Shown one piece after another: positions 1 to 11,352 of a stretch of DNA of 64,000 nucleotides. A program made the position numbers and the translations under genes. Under the pieces are notes generated by a model. It ran no database searches. It saw only the letters and a program-made list of their open reading frames with translations, and was not told the DNA's origin. Position 1 is the stretch's first letter. Every line of letters begins with the position of its first letter. The stretch lies in contig OY540814.1 in assembly GCA_961205875.1 (NCBI GenBank), forward strand, positions 11,204,993 to 11,268,992, written 5' to 3'. This DNA comes from Sialis fuliginosa (taxonomy: Eukaryota; Arthropoda; Insecta; Megaloptera; Sialidae).

Positions 1-1201
1 ACTGGAAAAGTTATCTGGGACATCCAGTATAATAAATATGTACATAGAATTATTTATATTTTATAATAATTTAAAGCATGATTACTATTACATAATCACA
101 TTTTTAACAAATTCAAAAAAAGCATCGTTACAGAACAGTAATTTTTATTCGTTCAGGCGTCATTTTAATAAAAATAATCTTCCACTCTCAATTTCAAAGC
201 GCTGTCTCATTAACCTATATTTAAAATTTTAATAAAAATGCAATCTCCGGTGAAACAAAACACCATAATAACAGATTATTTCCAGATAGTTAGGTTTGCA
301 ATTACGAACACTGTCCGAAAAAAACGTCTTATTAAAATCGACCTACTATTCTGGCATTAATATTATAGGGTTATAAGGATACTTTTTCTTTACAAAAGCA
401 CCTTAAAACTCTTAAGGAATACTGTCATCGTTAAATTCATTGGGTAGGGGTAATTGTTCAGGGTTGTACGTATTTCTCTCATCAGATTTAATGATGATTG
501 GAAACGCGCAAATCACTCAAGCCAATTTATTTATAATTTAATCTTCAATACATTACCTAATACGTATTTTGCTAAACATAATTTATAAAGGTATTTTGGT
601 AAACGGTGGGTGTCGATTTACAAATTTATTAAAAGGCGAACTAGTAATTTATTTGAAATTAATCCCAAAGTACTACCTACGCTTAAAAATATACATAATT
701 AAAACCAACATTTTTCGAAAATCTTTTGATCTTATAATGTAAAATACGAACGCGTATAATAACAAACAGCACAGAATACAAAAATTGTTGATAGTTTATG
801 CGCCATTCTTGTCAAACACACCAAAATGAGTCTATAATGTAAGCCACTCACAATTTTTGTAATAAAAAATAAACTGCTACGATTACCACATGATTTTTTA
901 TACATTACAATAAAAATTTGTGAAGTGCGAGTCGAGCATCACTTATCTAGTGTCCCGTACCATATAATTTTTCAGTTTATTCGCTTATTTTGTTACGTTG
1001 CACTTGTTAACACTAGCAATGGCATTAACATAGTTAAGAACACATTTTTACAGAAAATACAAGAATTTGAAGTTGTATCGATTCAAAACGTGCAATTCCC
1101 ATAAAACCTAGATTTAGAATTTTTACATAATTTTTATATTTCATTAAATAATATTTTCTATTATACCTATGTAGGTATAATTTTCATATATATACATATT
1201 A
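1..1201. other. AT-rich sequence, no gene recognised
   Basis: I see no convincing exon, RNA gene or paired terminal repeat here. A frame open from base 1 to a stop near base 66 (starting TGKVIWD) could be the tail of an exon cut by the window edge, but it is too short to call. Confidence 0.4.
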
Positions 1202-1813
1202 AGGGACCGGCACCAGTCTTGAAGATTTAAGAGCAAGGAGATGGGCTTCTTTTTTGTATGTAATTATCATGAACTCATGTTACTAATTAAAAATAAATCA
1301 ATTTAATTACCAAAGTCCGCAAATATAGTTTGTTTTTCAAATTATAGCATTTTGTTTTGTTTATGTTTTTTTTTTCTCCACTAATTAAAACAATAATAGA
1401 CGCTCAGTGATGGACACTCATAATTACAAAATCATAAGTACTACGGCACAAAAGTTACAAAATAAAGAATTGTAAAATTTGAAACAATGTAAAACAGATC
1501 TTGAGACTTCCGCGGTGATCTTGATATGGATCTTAGCTTCTGGGTGTAAGCCGCGTCGATTTGGTCGTGTTATCCATACAATGTAAAACAGATTCTATGA
1601 TAATATAATAATTAATAAATAGATTATACTAATAATTAGTTTAAATGTCCACCATTTTGACAGTCATTGGCCGATTGTCATCATATAAAGTTGTTTTACA
1701 ATTATGATTCAGTAATAGCAGTAATTAAATATCAACACATATTTCTAATTTGGTACATTTAATGAAACAAGAATCCAACACTGGGTTATTATCTAAGACT
1801 GGTACCAGTACCT
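1202..1813. mobile_element. TA-flanked non-autonomous DNA transposon, family A copy 1 (612 bp)
   Basis: The ends are inverted repeats of the form AGGKACYGGCACCRGTCTTG, and TA lies directly outside each end, as expected for Tc1/mariner-type insertion. The interior has no transposase frame. A second copy at 25553-26016 shares both ends and the central AT-rich sequence (a stretch beginning TTACCAAA and ending near AAACAATGTAAA), which confirms a dispersed family. Copy 1 is longer because of extra sequence in its right half. Confidence 0.75.
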
Positions 1814-2260
1814 TATATGTTCTATGTCATCACATAACTGAACATGAATATTATATTGAAACTTAAGGAAAGGTTCAATATAAACAAACTAAAAATAAAC
1901 TCCATTTAAATGTTAAACATATACATTACCAAGGATATTAAAGGAAAACCTAGAAAAGACATAATAAACCCCGACTTCCGGTTGACCGATTTATGTTGAA
2001 ATCTAATTTCAAGACAGACTAAAACATACACATAAATCAGATGTTATTTTATTTATCTATTGTTGTTCATCTATTGTTCAGAGAAAACTATACTTGATAA
2101 TATATACTAAAGCTTAATAACAAATAATATAAAAGCACTATCAAATTTTAATATGTTATTCGATTTACAAGTTTTATGTGTTATATTAATTTAAAAGTTT
2201 ACATAGAAATAATTTTTTATATATTATGTATTTAGTATCTGATATGTTATTAAATTTAAC

Positions 2261-2390
2261 ATAAGTCAGTTACCCAATTTTCATACAGAACAAAAAGAAA
2301 AGAAGAGCATACAGAAACATGGTTTATTGATTGATAATTTAGATACAAAAGTAATTTCTGGCAGCGTTAACTGACTTATGCCGAGCCCTG
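2261..2390. mobile_element. MITE fragment, family B copy 1
   Basis: It shares the segment GAGCATACAGAAACATGG and what follows with 21190-21344, and both copies end in TTAACTGACTTATG plus a CCTG terminus followed by TA. The left end carries the inverted ATAAGTCAGTTA but lacks the outer bases, so this copy looks trimmed. Confidence 0.6.
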
Positions 2391-2863
2391 TATTTAATTT
2401 AATTTATAATAATAAATATCAAATGCCCTAAATCTGACTTAATATGAATTTATACTTTTTAAAATTAATTAAATAATATCTATCTGCTCTATAATATCAT
2501 TTTGTATTTTATTTAATACATTTTCTAATATTATCTTGGCATTTTATAGAATTCCTAAGTATTCTATACAATACCTAGGCAAAATACATAATTTTCTATT
2601 AAAAAAATATTTCATACTTTGCATGCAATTGTTAGGCATTGTATAGAATTCCTAGGAAATATATAGAATGCCTGAATTATATACTTTTCCGGTAACATAT
2701 ATACTAATTAATAGCATACACAGGTGTTTTTTATATACGAGTACACAAATAAAAGCATATTCAAAATTTATGTGATGATATGATCGAAATAATTTTGAAT
2801 AAAAATATAAATATAAGCCAATTTACAAATAAATCATCATTGGTAAATACTAAACAGTTCGCA

Positions 2864-2999
2864 TTAACTGGAACAATTAATCTTGTTCCTCATGTCCTTG
2901 CGGTGACCTTTAAAGATAATTGATAATACGTCCCTGTGTACCCGGATGCCCTTGTCAAGCTCGCAATCCATCACAGCCGATTGAAGTGCCTGCTTATAT
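2864..2999 (-). CDS. Terminal coding exon of an unidentified gene (44 codons)
   Basis: On the minus strand an acceptor (TTTTCAG, 3000-3006) is followed by one base completing a split codon, then 44 sense codons and a TAA at 2864-2866. The peptide starts YKQALQSAVMDCELDKG and ends KDMRNKINCSS. It is mixed in charge and looks like an ordinary conserved protein end, quite unlike the low-complexity frames around it. Local GC is clearly higher than in the flanks. I do not recognise the protein. Upstream exons must lie at higher coordinates on the minus strand, and I found none that joins in phase. No clear AATAAA was seen just downstream. The reading frame and splice site are seen directly; that it is a live gene is inference. 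Confidence 0.65.
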
Positions 3000-3002
3000 C
3001 TG

Positions 3003-3721
3003 AAAACTTTAATGTTGAAGGAATGAAAGAACCGACCAATTCTATTTCACTCTTTTCGAGTATAAATATAAAATCTCAATGTTTTTGCTGAAAGGAATAA
3101 GTGGCAAAGAAAATTTTATGATGATATTTAACAGAAGGGTCTTAGAAAGAAGGAATGTTTTTTCGACAGAGAGAAATATTTCGTACGAATAATAATAAAA
3201 AGTATGTTATTAATATATTAAAGTGTAATTCGTATTACGTCAATTGTGCTTCCAGAAGTAAAGAAAGAACAAAGGAGAAGACGGATATGAAAAAATTTAA
3301 TCCTGGAATGTTTATTTTTGTTTAAGGATTGTATATTTAAAAAAAAGCTTAACATATTTATACTACATATACAGTTTTACTCGATCCCAGGGGGCAAATA
3401 AATTCATCTGATCCCAATCTCCCAGTCTTATATGTACATACTTTAGATTGAGTCTTAAAATTGCCCCCATTCAAAAGGGTTTCCTTTTTTTCGAGGTGTT
3501 TATTTCCACCCGGAGATTATTTTTCCTTTATGATTTTTTATCTTACTGAAAATTGTCGCAGCCCTTTGTTTTTTGTATGTCAACCCCGCATAGAGGACCT
3601 TTAAGCTTAGTCGCTCCTTCTGGATCAAACACTGCTGCTTTATTTAGGTTCAACCCAGGTATTTTCACCTACCAACAATCTGGAAAGACGCATGACGGAT
3701 TTTTTTATAAACCAAAATCTA
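3003..3721. other. Intergenic or intronic sequence with one unrecognised small ORF
   Basis: It contains a short open frame at 3553-3756 (67 codons) with somewhat raised GC but no recognisable motif. It also has an inverted pair of GGGGGCAA / TTGCCCCC blocks (about 3389 and 3463), probably a repeat relic. If the exon at 2864-2999 belongs to a long gene, this is its intron. Confidence 0.35.
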
Positions 3722-4565
3722 CAAGCTGTTCGTCAGAACCGAGTGATCATTGCTAACTTTGTTAATATTGGAACTAGAAGAACGCTTAAATCGGCAAAGT
3801 ATCAGTACCTTTTAAGGGCGAATAATTACGGTCTCAAAAAAACAATTTAATGTCGAATTACAGAGACAAAAAATATATATTTTTTTAAACGGAATAACCT
3901 GTATATTATTAAATAATTTTATAGCTAAGAATGTTCTCTTTAAATATAAAAGTGTAATAGATGCATCGTGGGAAAAAGGATAGAAAACAAATTATAACAA
4001 GTATAAAATTAATAGAAAATATCGAAAAATAGTGTCCTATGCTTTAATAAAATACAAACAATTGATCAAAAATTTTAAAACAATAATTTCAGGTATTTAT
4101 GCCTTATTTCACATATTTTTACGTTTTTGAGTATTATTGATAAAAAATTATAATTAATTATTTTATAATAATAAAATGGCAAAAATACCTGAAACTATTG
4201 TTTTAAACATTTTAATCATTTGTTTTATTTAATTAAGTTTGCATAGCATACTTTTTTTGATATTTTATATTAATTTAATACTTGTTATAAATATCTTATT
4301 TTATAATAATTTTACCACCAAACATGTACGAAACATTTATAATGAGAACATTCTTAGCTATAAAATTTAATAATAATATACATGTTATTCCATTTAAGAA
4401 AATGTTCTATTTCAATATATCTCTGAAATTCGACATTCACTTGTTTTTTTGAGACCGCCATTATTCAACTCGAAAAAAATACTGATACTTTGCCCATTTA
4501 ATCGATCTTCTAGCTTCAATAATAACAAAGTTAGCAATGATCACTCGGTTTTAGCGAACAACCTG
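3722..4565. mobile_element. Foldback element, TA target duplication (844 bp)
   Basis: Two arms of about 400 bp (3722-4120 and about 4150-4565) are inverted copies meeting near 4135. The outer ends are CAAGCTGTTCG on the left and its near complement CGAACAACCTG on the right, each flanked by TA. Matching landmarks in the arms include GAGTGATCATTGCTAAC with GTTAGCAATGATCACTC, and the paired TAGCTAAGAATGTTCTC blocks. There is no coding capacity. The structure fits a mariner-mobilised foldback MITE. Confidence 0.8.
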
Positions 4566-5504
4566 TATATTTTAATTATTATTATGAATGTTACTACATA
4601 TTTTTAAAAGTTTTTTTATTAAATTAAACACCAAGCTTTTACTATTTATGGTGTTTTATTTTAACAAAAGTAAATTAGATTTTTGTTTCATTTAGATGTT
4701 AATTCATCCTTGAAATTCGTCTGCTAACGACGGATCGTATTTTAAACTAGTGTTGATTGATAACCTCAGCTTAATGTGCTGAAAATAAATAAGTGCTGAA
4801 ACTGCTGAAATTGACAACAACAACAACTTCTGTTAACAAAAAGCTTCACAGATAAATGCATTACCAAATAGAAAACAACGTACAAAAAATTATCTCGCGT
4901 CTATTATGTATACAATGTATTTTGAATACTTCATTTATTTTAAACCTTTTACGAAAGAAAAACAAAGTACAAGTCAAGTTTTTTTGTAAAGAAAAATTAA
5001 AATGTTAATTTTGTAGATTTTCTGTTAAAAGTATTAATAATTCACGAATGAATGGGAAGTTTACATTCTCTTAAATGAATAATGCCAAATTATTATTTTA
5101 TTCGTTAGGACAATCAAATAAATGAAAAGGCAGACATTTTTACTAAAATAATTACATAAATTTTATGAAAAATTATATATCATAAATGTATAAAAGATGT
5201 TTTATACTTAACTTGTCAAAACGAATATTTTCGTTTTAAAAACAATAATAATAACACTGATCAACACTAGTCATGCCACACGAACTCTCATAGCTAATAC
5301 TGTTTTAGTCACCTACCCTCATTAATAAATTGCAGTAGTTTTGTTTCGACTGGCCTCAAATTTTTTGTGATGTGTTGATAAGCATAATCTGTACTAGGGC
5401 AATAAACGCAAGTAAACGGACGCGAATAAATAGACATAAAATTAATTATTTTTGTATTAATTCAAATTTAGTGCTTTATAAGTAATTGTTGAGATTGTGT
5501 AAAT
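4566..5504. other. AT-rich sequence upstream of the zinc-finger-like pseudogene
   Basis: No gene was seen. The last 150 bp before the 5505 ATG would be the 5' flank or leader of the decayed gene. No TATA box could be singled out from the AT background. Confidence 0.3.
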
Positions 5505-6237
5505 ATGTCAAGAAATTGTAATAACGATCCGGATTCATTTTGTTATATTTGTGGTGATTTAACTTTCAAAAAACAAAGACGAAATTTTACTACACTTGTG
5601 TTAGAGAGTTATCGCCAGTATTTTGGTTTCTCTGTGGCTCATCAAGACAAATCTTGGACCCCTCATATTTGTTGCATAACTTGTGTAAAGAATTTAACTG
5701 ATTGGAAGAAAGGCCGCCGCCATATGCCGTTTGCGGTACCCATGATTTGTACCGAACCAAGAGATCACGTTTCGGATTGTTATTTCTGTTTTATAGATAT
5801 AAAAGGTATTAATTTCAAGAAAAAACACATGGTCAGTTACCCTAATTTACAGTCAACTAAAAGACCAGTACTTCATAGTGACAATTTACCTATACCAGTT
5901 GTACCTGCGGCCGTTGAGATTCAAAATTCACAACAGCCTTCCACTTCGAGCGAGTCGCGGAGCGGTGATGATGACGATGACTGTGAGTTTAAAGAAATTC
6001 CAGTCAAGCCACATTTCATAACTCAAGAAGACTTGAACGACTTGGTTCGCGACTTGAATTTGTCAAAAAAGCAATCAGAACTCTTAGGATCTCGATTAAA
6101 ACAATGGAAAGGTTCCATCAGGACATTTCACAGATGGAAAAACGTTATAAGGGCAAATGGAACCCAAGGATGTTGGCTGATTACTGCTGGACGATAAAAA
6201 GGGACCAACCAGAAGCTAAATATGCCAGAAAATCTTA
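5505..6237 (+). pseudogene. Internally deleted copy of a multicopy zinc-finger-like arthropod gene family
   Basis: The first frame (5505-6197, 230 codons) begins MSRNCNNDPDSFCYICGDLT. It has paired Cys/His motifs: CYIC near residues 13-16, ICCITC near 55-60, and DCYFCF after a conserved PFAVPM. Next come a Ser/Asp-rich linker and the segment ending LGSRLKQW near residue 200. I recognise this as the N-terminal part of an uncharacterised protein family found in many copies in insect (and Hydra) genomes. After LKQW the sequence jumps to a different frame encoding ERFHQDISQMEKRY, then ADYCWTIKRD, with a stop after ARKS at 6235-6237. That is the family's C-terminus. The large central part is missing, and the tail is read out of frame by the open ORF. 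It could be a decayed transposon-borne gene or a decayed host duplicate. Confidence 0.75.
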
Positions 6238-6794
6238 AATTGGACATTCATAATAGGACGTTTTTGCTTTTTTGTATCAGGAATTCACTATTTTTTTAAA
6301 TATTGAAATTATATCAATAAATAAAATTCTTGGCCAATAGATTTTTTTTAATTACATATTTTCACTAACAGTCACCCAACAAAGTAAAAAATATAAGTGA
6401 AGTCCGTGTGGCGCGACAAAGTTCGAATTTTGTTGCCCAGTGTAATGTTTATTTCGTAAATTTTACAGTGCGCAGTACACGTTTTATACATTCAAACAAA
6501 AAAAATTAATGTAAATAATTTATAAAAAATATTTAAATAAAAATCATTAAGAGTTGATTCTTAAAAACAATAATTTTAATTTTTTTATTGTAAACATTTA
6601 TCAAATAATTCTTTTAGACCGGTAGAACACTTTACAAGTTACAAAACAAAATAATTCAACAGCAATTATTTTGAATTTTTTTCATTTCATCTATTATCAG
6701 AATAGATCCTTATTTAAACTCACATCAGCCAAATTCAATAAGCCTATTTTAAAAAAATCGATCGACTCTGGTAACATCATAATTCCAATTGGCA
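6238..6794. other. Flank of the zinc-finger-like relic with a CACTGGG-type terminus
   Basis: The minus-strand sequence starting near 6442 reads CACTGGGCAACAAAATTCG, the same first 13 bases as a site at 30463 on the plus strand. This looks like a transposon end pointing towards the pseudogene. No matching left end was identified with confidence. Confidence 0.4.
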
Positions 6795-7385
6795 CGACTT
6801 GGCCATAAAATGCACACTCCTTAATATTTTTAAAATGTATTAATTAATAAGGTTGTCAATTTTGTCAAGTAATTTTTTACAATATGTTTTTTTTTAATCG
6901 AGGTTATTTTCATATATTTACTCATATTTTTTGTTAAAAATCACTTATTTCACTTTATTAACACATATTTTCTTACATCGATCCATCACAAAAGAATAAA
7001 TAAATATTAAAACTGAAAAAAGTATTCTACAAATAATAAATAATAAAATCATAATACGTTAATTGCACAGTTATAATTTTTTAGAATTAAAAATATTAAA
7101 TTTTAATAATCAAAATTCACTTGATGTAAGTATGTCTCCAAATTTCTTAATGCAGACTTACCAAATTTCATCTTGATTAAAGAGGATTTTAGGCGTAACT
7201 ATATCTGTTTCACGATGAAATATTTCGAAAATATGGATTTGTGTTTAAATAAACTACACATTTCCTTATTTCTAGTTATCTGATTTGGGGTTTCTATTCT
7301 GCAAATAGATGAAGTGAATTCAAAAGGATTGCTGTTAATTTATTACGTTTTACGATTTGTAGCGTGTTGCCGTTATGTAAAAATG
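6795..7385. repeat. Dispersed repeat, family C copy 1
   Basis: It matches 63010-63719 in the same orientation over about 600 bp. The match starts at TTGGCCATAAAATGCACAC and passes through CATCACAAAAGAATAAATAA. It ends at GTAGCGTGTTGCCGT followed by GTAAAAATG. The copies are collinear with small indels and about 75-80% alike by eye. There are no inverted termini and no ORF, so the class (Helitron-like or a retroelement fragment) is open. Confidence 0.75.
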
Positions 7386-8424
7386 AGTAAAAAGTTATTT
7401 GGGAGTTATATCCTCGAGGTATTATAATAATTATAATTGTGACCCATAATTAATACATATTTCTTTGATTTGCCAATTTGTTGGTATCATTCATTTTTAA
7501 ACATGATTATTTGTTTTAAAGTAATAAATATTTAGAAAAAAATATATTAGCTTTACAACATTTCTTTCTTAGTTTTTAATATATCTATTCACTTTAATCT
7601 TGTTGACTAGTTTTAAGTTGTAAATTCAAACATCAAAGGCTTTGATGTAAAACTGGATAAAAAATAAGGAATTCACATACTTCGTAAAGTTTTCTTGTTA
7701 AATTCGATCTAAATTGAATTCTAAAGTTATACAAAGGGTGCTAAAATAAACTCACAAAATCAAAATAATGATGAAAGGTATCTGGAAGATATCAAAACGT
7801 AATTTAAATTCAATAAATAATGAGCTTTTCTCTCCTTTTATTTTCGGCTGAAAATATCTATCTCACTTTAAGGTCTGATATACCTGCCTACCTATAGAAA
7901 GGTTTTTGTTTTCAATAAAAACGTTTTTAATCAGTATTCTGTTGGAAAAATGTAAATTAAATGGATATTGATTTCATTATAACTAAAAATTATTTTAATC
8001 AAGTAACAATAAAAAATAAATTATTTTATTTATTAGATTAAAAAAAAGAATTCTATACTATAAACTTATTTATATGAAATGGCTAGAATTTCTCCGCTGC
8101 TTCGCCGGCGTTTATTTAAAAATTGGTGAATGCGTTCCCAAGTCCCTGCTCTAAAAACGTATCATAGGAGCAGTGAAAGTTAAGTTTTCATCATTATAAC
8201 TGTCATTAATTTCACAGGCCCACGAAAAAAACGAGTGGTCTGCGCCATAGATAGAACCATGATATTGCTATGTATTTTCGTCCGCTGAAACCGAATCTTA
8301 ATTCAATTTAACTCCTACACATCTGATTTTTTAAAAAAGCTTTTATTAACTTACATTACTAACATTGTAAGAAAATTCTACAACTCACTTTTCACCCACA
8401 TCTAATTGTCGTAGTAAAGTAATA
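7386..8424. other. AT-rich sequence, no gene recognised
   Basis: I see no exon-like stretch or paired termini. A patch near 8220-8290 is richer in GC and may be an old repeat fragment. Confidence 0.35.
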
Positions 8425-8914
8425 TGTTGCCTCATAACTCTGGCGGGGAGTGGCATGAGAGGGAAGAACGCGTCATCGTGAGGAACTCTTTGACATTATA
8501 AATGGCTGTCAAACTATATTTACTCTTTATTTTAGTTAAGCTGATTTATTGTAAGTTGTTTTTAAATATTTTCATTTTATATTGATAGTGTACTGAGTTT
8601 TAAATCAAAATTTTTATTATTTTATTATTATAAATTATAGTTTTAAACAAGTGTTTTTTTATGTGTAACCAAAAAATGTATTTTCTTTAAGCATTGATTT
8701 CTGACATCATTTTAAAGTTTTTATGAAAAAATATTATATGTAATAATTTGTGCTTCTGTAATAAACAATAATATTTACTTTTTTTAAATACAAATATCCA
8801 AAAATTCGAAATAATTTGAAAAAAAAACTTAATATATGAAACAACGTTTAAAGGTTCCTCAGGGTGACGTCATCACACGCAGCCGCTGATTGGTCAAAAA
8901 GTTATGAGGCAACC
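8425..8914. mobile_element. MITE-like element with GTTGCCTCATAACT ends (490 bp)
   Basis: The left end TGTTGCCTCATAACTCT and the inverted right end (AAAGTTATGAGGCAACC on the plus strand) pair over about 16 bp, with TA directly outside both ends. The interior is AT-rich with no ORF. Confidence 0.65.
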
Positions 8915-8940
8915 TATACATATACTAACCTTGGTAATAC

Positions 8941-9091
8941 AGTATATCTAATATCGTTTTAAATCCAATATGGCAGACGCCCTAAAATGAAAGAACAAAT
9001 GATGTAACACTTTCATTTGATACCCATATCAAGGGGTTGTGACGAAAAATGTTCTCCGCCATATTGGATTTAGAACGATATTAAATATACT
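8941..9091. mobile_element. Short palindromic MITE (about 150 bp)
   Basis: The inverted ends contain AATATCGTTTTAAATCCAAT followed by ATGGCAGA, paired with the complement of CCGCCATATTGGATTTAGAA followed by CGATATT. The stem is about 37 bp with few mismatches. No clear target duplication was resolved. Confidence 0.7.
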
Positions 9092-9896
9092 ATATAGTCC
9101 ATTATTGTAATTTGAATAATTATAATTTTTTAATTATTAATTTTTTTCCCTATCCTTGTGCACCAGTCTTAACCTAAAACCTTTACATACACACACACAA
9201 ATACACATGCATAAGACACAACAAACACGAAAAAGCTGTCAGAAAAGAACAACTTCCAAATGTCTTCAAATATACTGATAATAATCATCATAATTTTGTT
9301 TCTTTAATATAGGTCTGTTGGAGAGTATTCAATATAATTTTAATTATTTTAAATTGTTATACCTAAGTTCAAAAAATTCACTATTCGTTATTACTCACTT
9401 CAATAAGAACTTAGTTCTGTCGCGTGAGATTAGTATAGAATATTCCTAATAAGCTAAATTGTAGTATAGCCATATTGCATAGCAATAAAGTATTTTTTAT
9501 TTATGTATATGGAAATGTCAAAGCTTTATAATATGAATGTGGGCATTCAACGCAGTAATATGAATTTGTATGTAAATAGAATGAAATAACGAAACGAATT
9601 CAAAGTATATTAAAACCTCAGAACTGAAAAGCATATCCAACACAAAACCGCAAAACAGTGTACACAAGGAAAAAAAATTAAAAAATGAATTTATGAATTA
9701 TAAACTAATTAAATAAAAACATTGTGTTTCTTTTTATTTTCATTTTCAGTAATTCAGGACATGTATTGTGTAATGTGTAAAATTTGAAAAACATTTGTTA
9801 CAGAGATTTTGTTTGTGTTTTTAATAATTTTTTTTACATATTATGTGTATATTATGAACAATGCATATTATAATATATATAAATAATATATTATTA
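9092..9896. other. AT-rich sequence with a short CA-rich patch
   Basis: A CA-rich microsatellite-like patch lies near 9188-9210. Nothing else could be supported. Confidence 0.35.
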
Positions 9897-10323
9897 GTGA
9901 CGTTAAATATAATAAATAAAAACAACTTGTTTATCTAAACGTCAAAAATTTAATAAAGAATAAGTATTAACTAGCTTTCAAATCATTAGTTTATAAATAT
10001 AATATTGTTGAGATAACGACATCGTTCTCATATTTTGTTCTTTCTTAATAGTCTAACGATGATTCTATAAATCGAAAGCTTGCGAATACTTATTCTTTAT
10101 TAAATTTTTGACGTTTAGACAAACAACTCGATTGTCAAAACGTCAGAAATTATATATTGAGAAAATATTATTGAGATAACGACATCGTTCTCACATTTTG
10201 TTCTTTCTTAATAGCTTGACGATGATTCTGTGAATCGAAAGCTTGCGTTTATAAATTTTCTCAATATATAATTTCTGACGTTTAGACAATCAAGTTGTTT
10301 TTATTTATTATATTTATCGTCAC
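9897..10323. mobile_element. Double-hairpin element with two hammerhead-like motifs (427 bp)
   Basis: The outer inverted ends are GTGACGTTAAATATAATAAA on the left and the complement of TTTATTATATTTATCGTCAC on the right, with TA outside both. Inside are two side-by-side hairpins (about 9940-10117 and 10130-10300), each closed by its own CGTCAAAAATTT- or CGTCAGAAATTA-type stem. The upper part of each carries a 77-bp block (10008-10084 and 10171-10247). Each block holds CTAACGA or TTGACGA, then a small stem, then CGAAAGCTTGCG. The joint consensus CTGACGA-stem-GAAA resembles a hammerhead ribozyme core. The repeats are seen directly; any ribozyme activity is inference. Confidence 0.75.
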
Positions 10324-11352
10324 TACTATAGTGTTTTATAAATATATATAATATACATATAAATAATATGAATTTGTAATTCTATTTTAGAAACTAATGG
10401 ATATAAAATGTACGTCATTCTTTTAAATAGAACTAGAAAATAAAACGTTGTAACTTGAACCAAAAAAGTAAAATTTTTATAAAGAACTGTTTTCAATTAA
10501 CTAAAAAGTTAACCAAATGGAAATATTTTAAAAAATATTCTTCAGTCTCATTTTTATACATTTAGTTATTTTTTGGTAATACCTTCGACCTTCATAGTAT
10601 AATAAATAATTAACAAATAATATTATGTTTTCTTATTTATAAATAATTTGTATCTTTCATTAAATATTAATACCTATGTAAAAACGTTAGTGCGTATGTA
10701 TATGATCTAATCAGGCCTAAACCACTGTACGTATCGAATCCATAATCACACCATATGTTCGTTTGGTACTTCGATAAGTTTATATTATTTTATATTTATT
10801 ATTTATTTATGGTTTGATTTTTAAACAAATTATTTTTGGGCAAAACAACGTTTGCCGGATCAGCTAAAAAACAATTACAACTCTGCATACGTGACAAGGG
10901 GTGAAATATTACACCCGTGCGCAGCTGAGGCGAGTCCGTTAGTATGTTTATAAAATCCATATTAATATTATAAATGAGAAAGAGTGTCTATCTGTCTGTT
11001 TATTACCTTTTCACGGTTAAACCGTTGAAATTTGAAAGGGAGATAGATTGCATCCTGAGGAAGGACGTAGGCTGCTTTGTATCCCGAAGAATGTATTAAT
11101 TATACAATTACTTTATGTGACATTTATAAGCGCGACCTGTTCTATCGACTATCATAACAGAAATCTGTATTATCTTACCTTCTTCTACTTCTCCTTCTTC
11201 ATTGCTGACAGCTCTACCTAACCTAAATTCCTCGCGAACCATACACATTTTATTATACATATGACACGAACGAAGTAGCGGGTAACATCTAATAAGTAAG
11301 CCGCTTTGGCTTTTTAATGACTTACTTATTCTATACTCTAAACACTCTAATG
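10324..11352. repeat. Diverged insect repeat fragments
   Basis: The stretch 10958-11095 (ATTAATATTATAAATGAGAA, then TGTCTGTTTATTACC, then AAACCGTTGAAA) matches 20860-20990 and is a type of short repeat widespread in insects. The segment 11125-11200 shares an inverted CGCGACCTGTT / CAGGTCGCG block with 22790-22840. No gene was seen; the 88-codon minus-strand frame over 11108-11374 spans these repeats. Confidence 0.5.

Noticed and set aside
1-66. Partial exon at the window edge (TGKVIWD...)
   Set aside because: It has only about 21 codons before a stop, and the AATAAA inside it is equally consistent with non-coding sequence.
3553-3756. 67-codon plus-strand frame
   Set aside because: Somewhat higher GC but no motif, no splice context and repeat-like surroundings.
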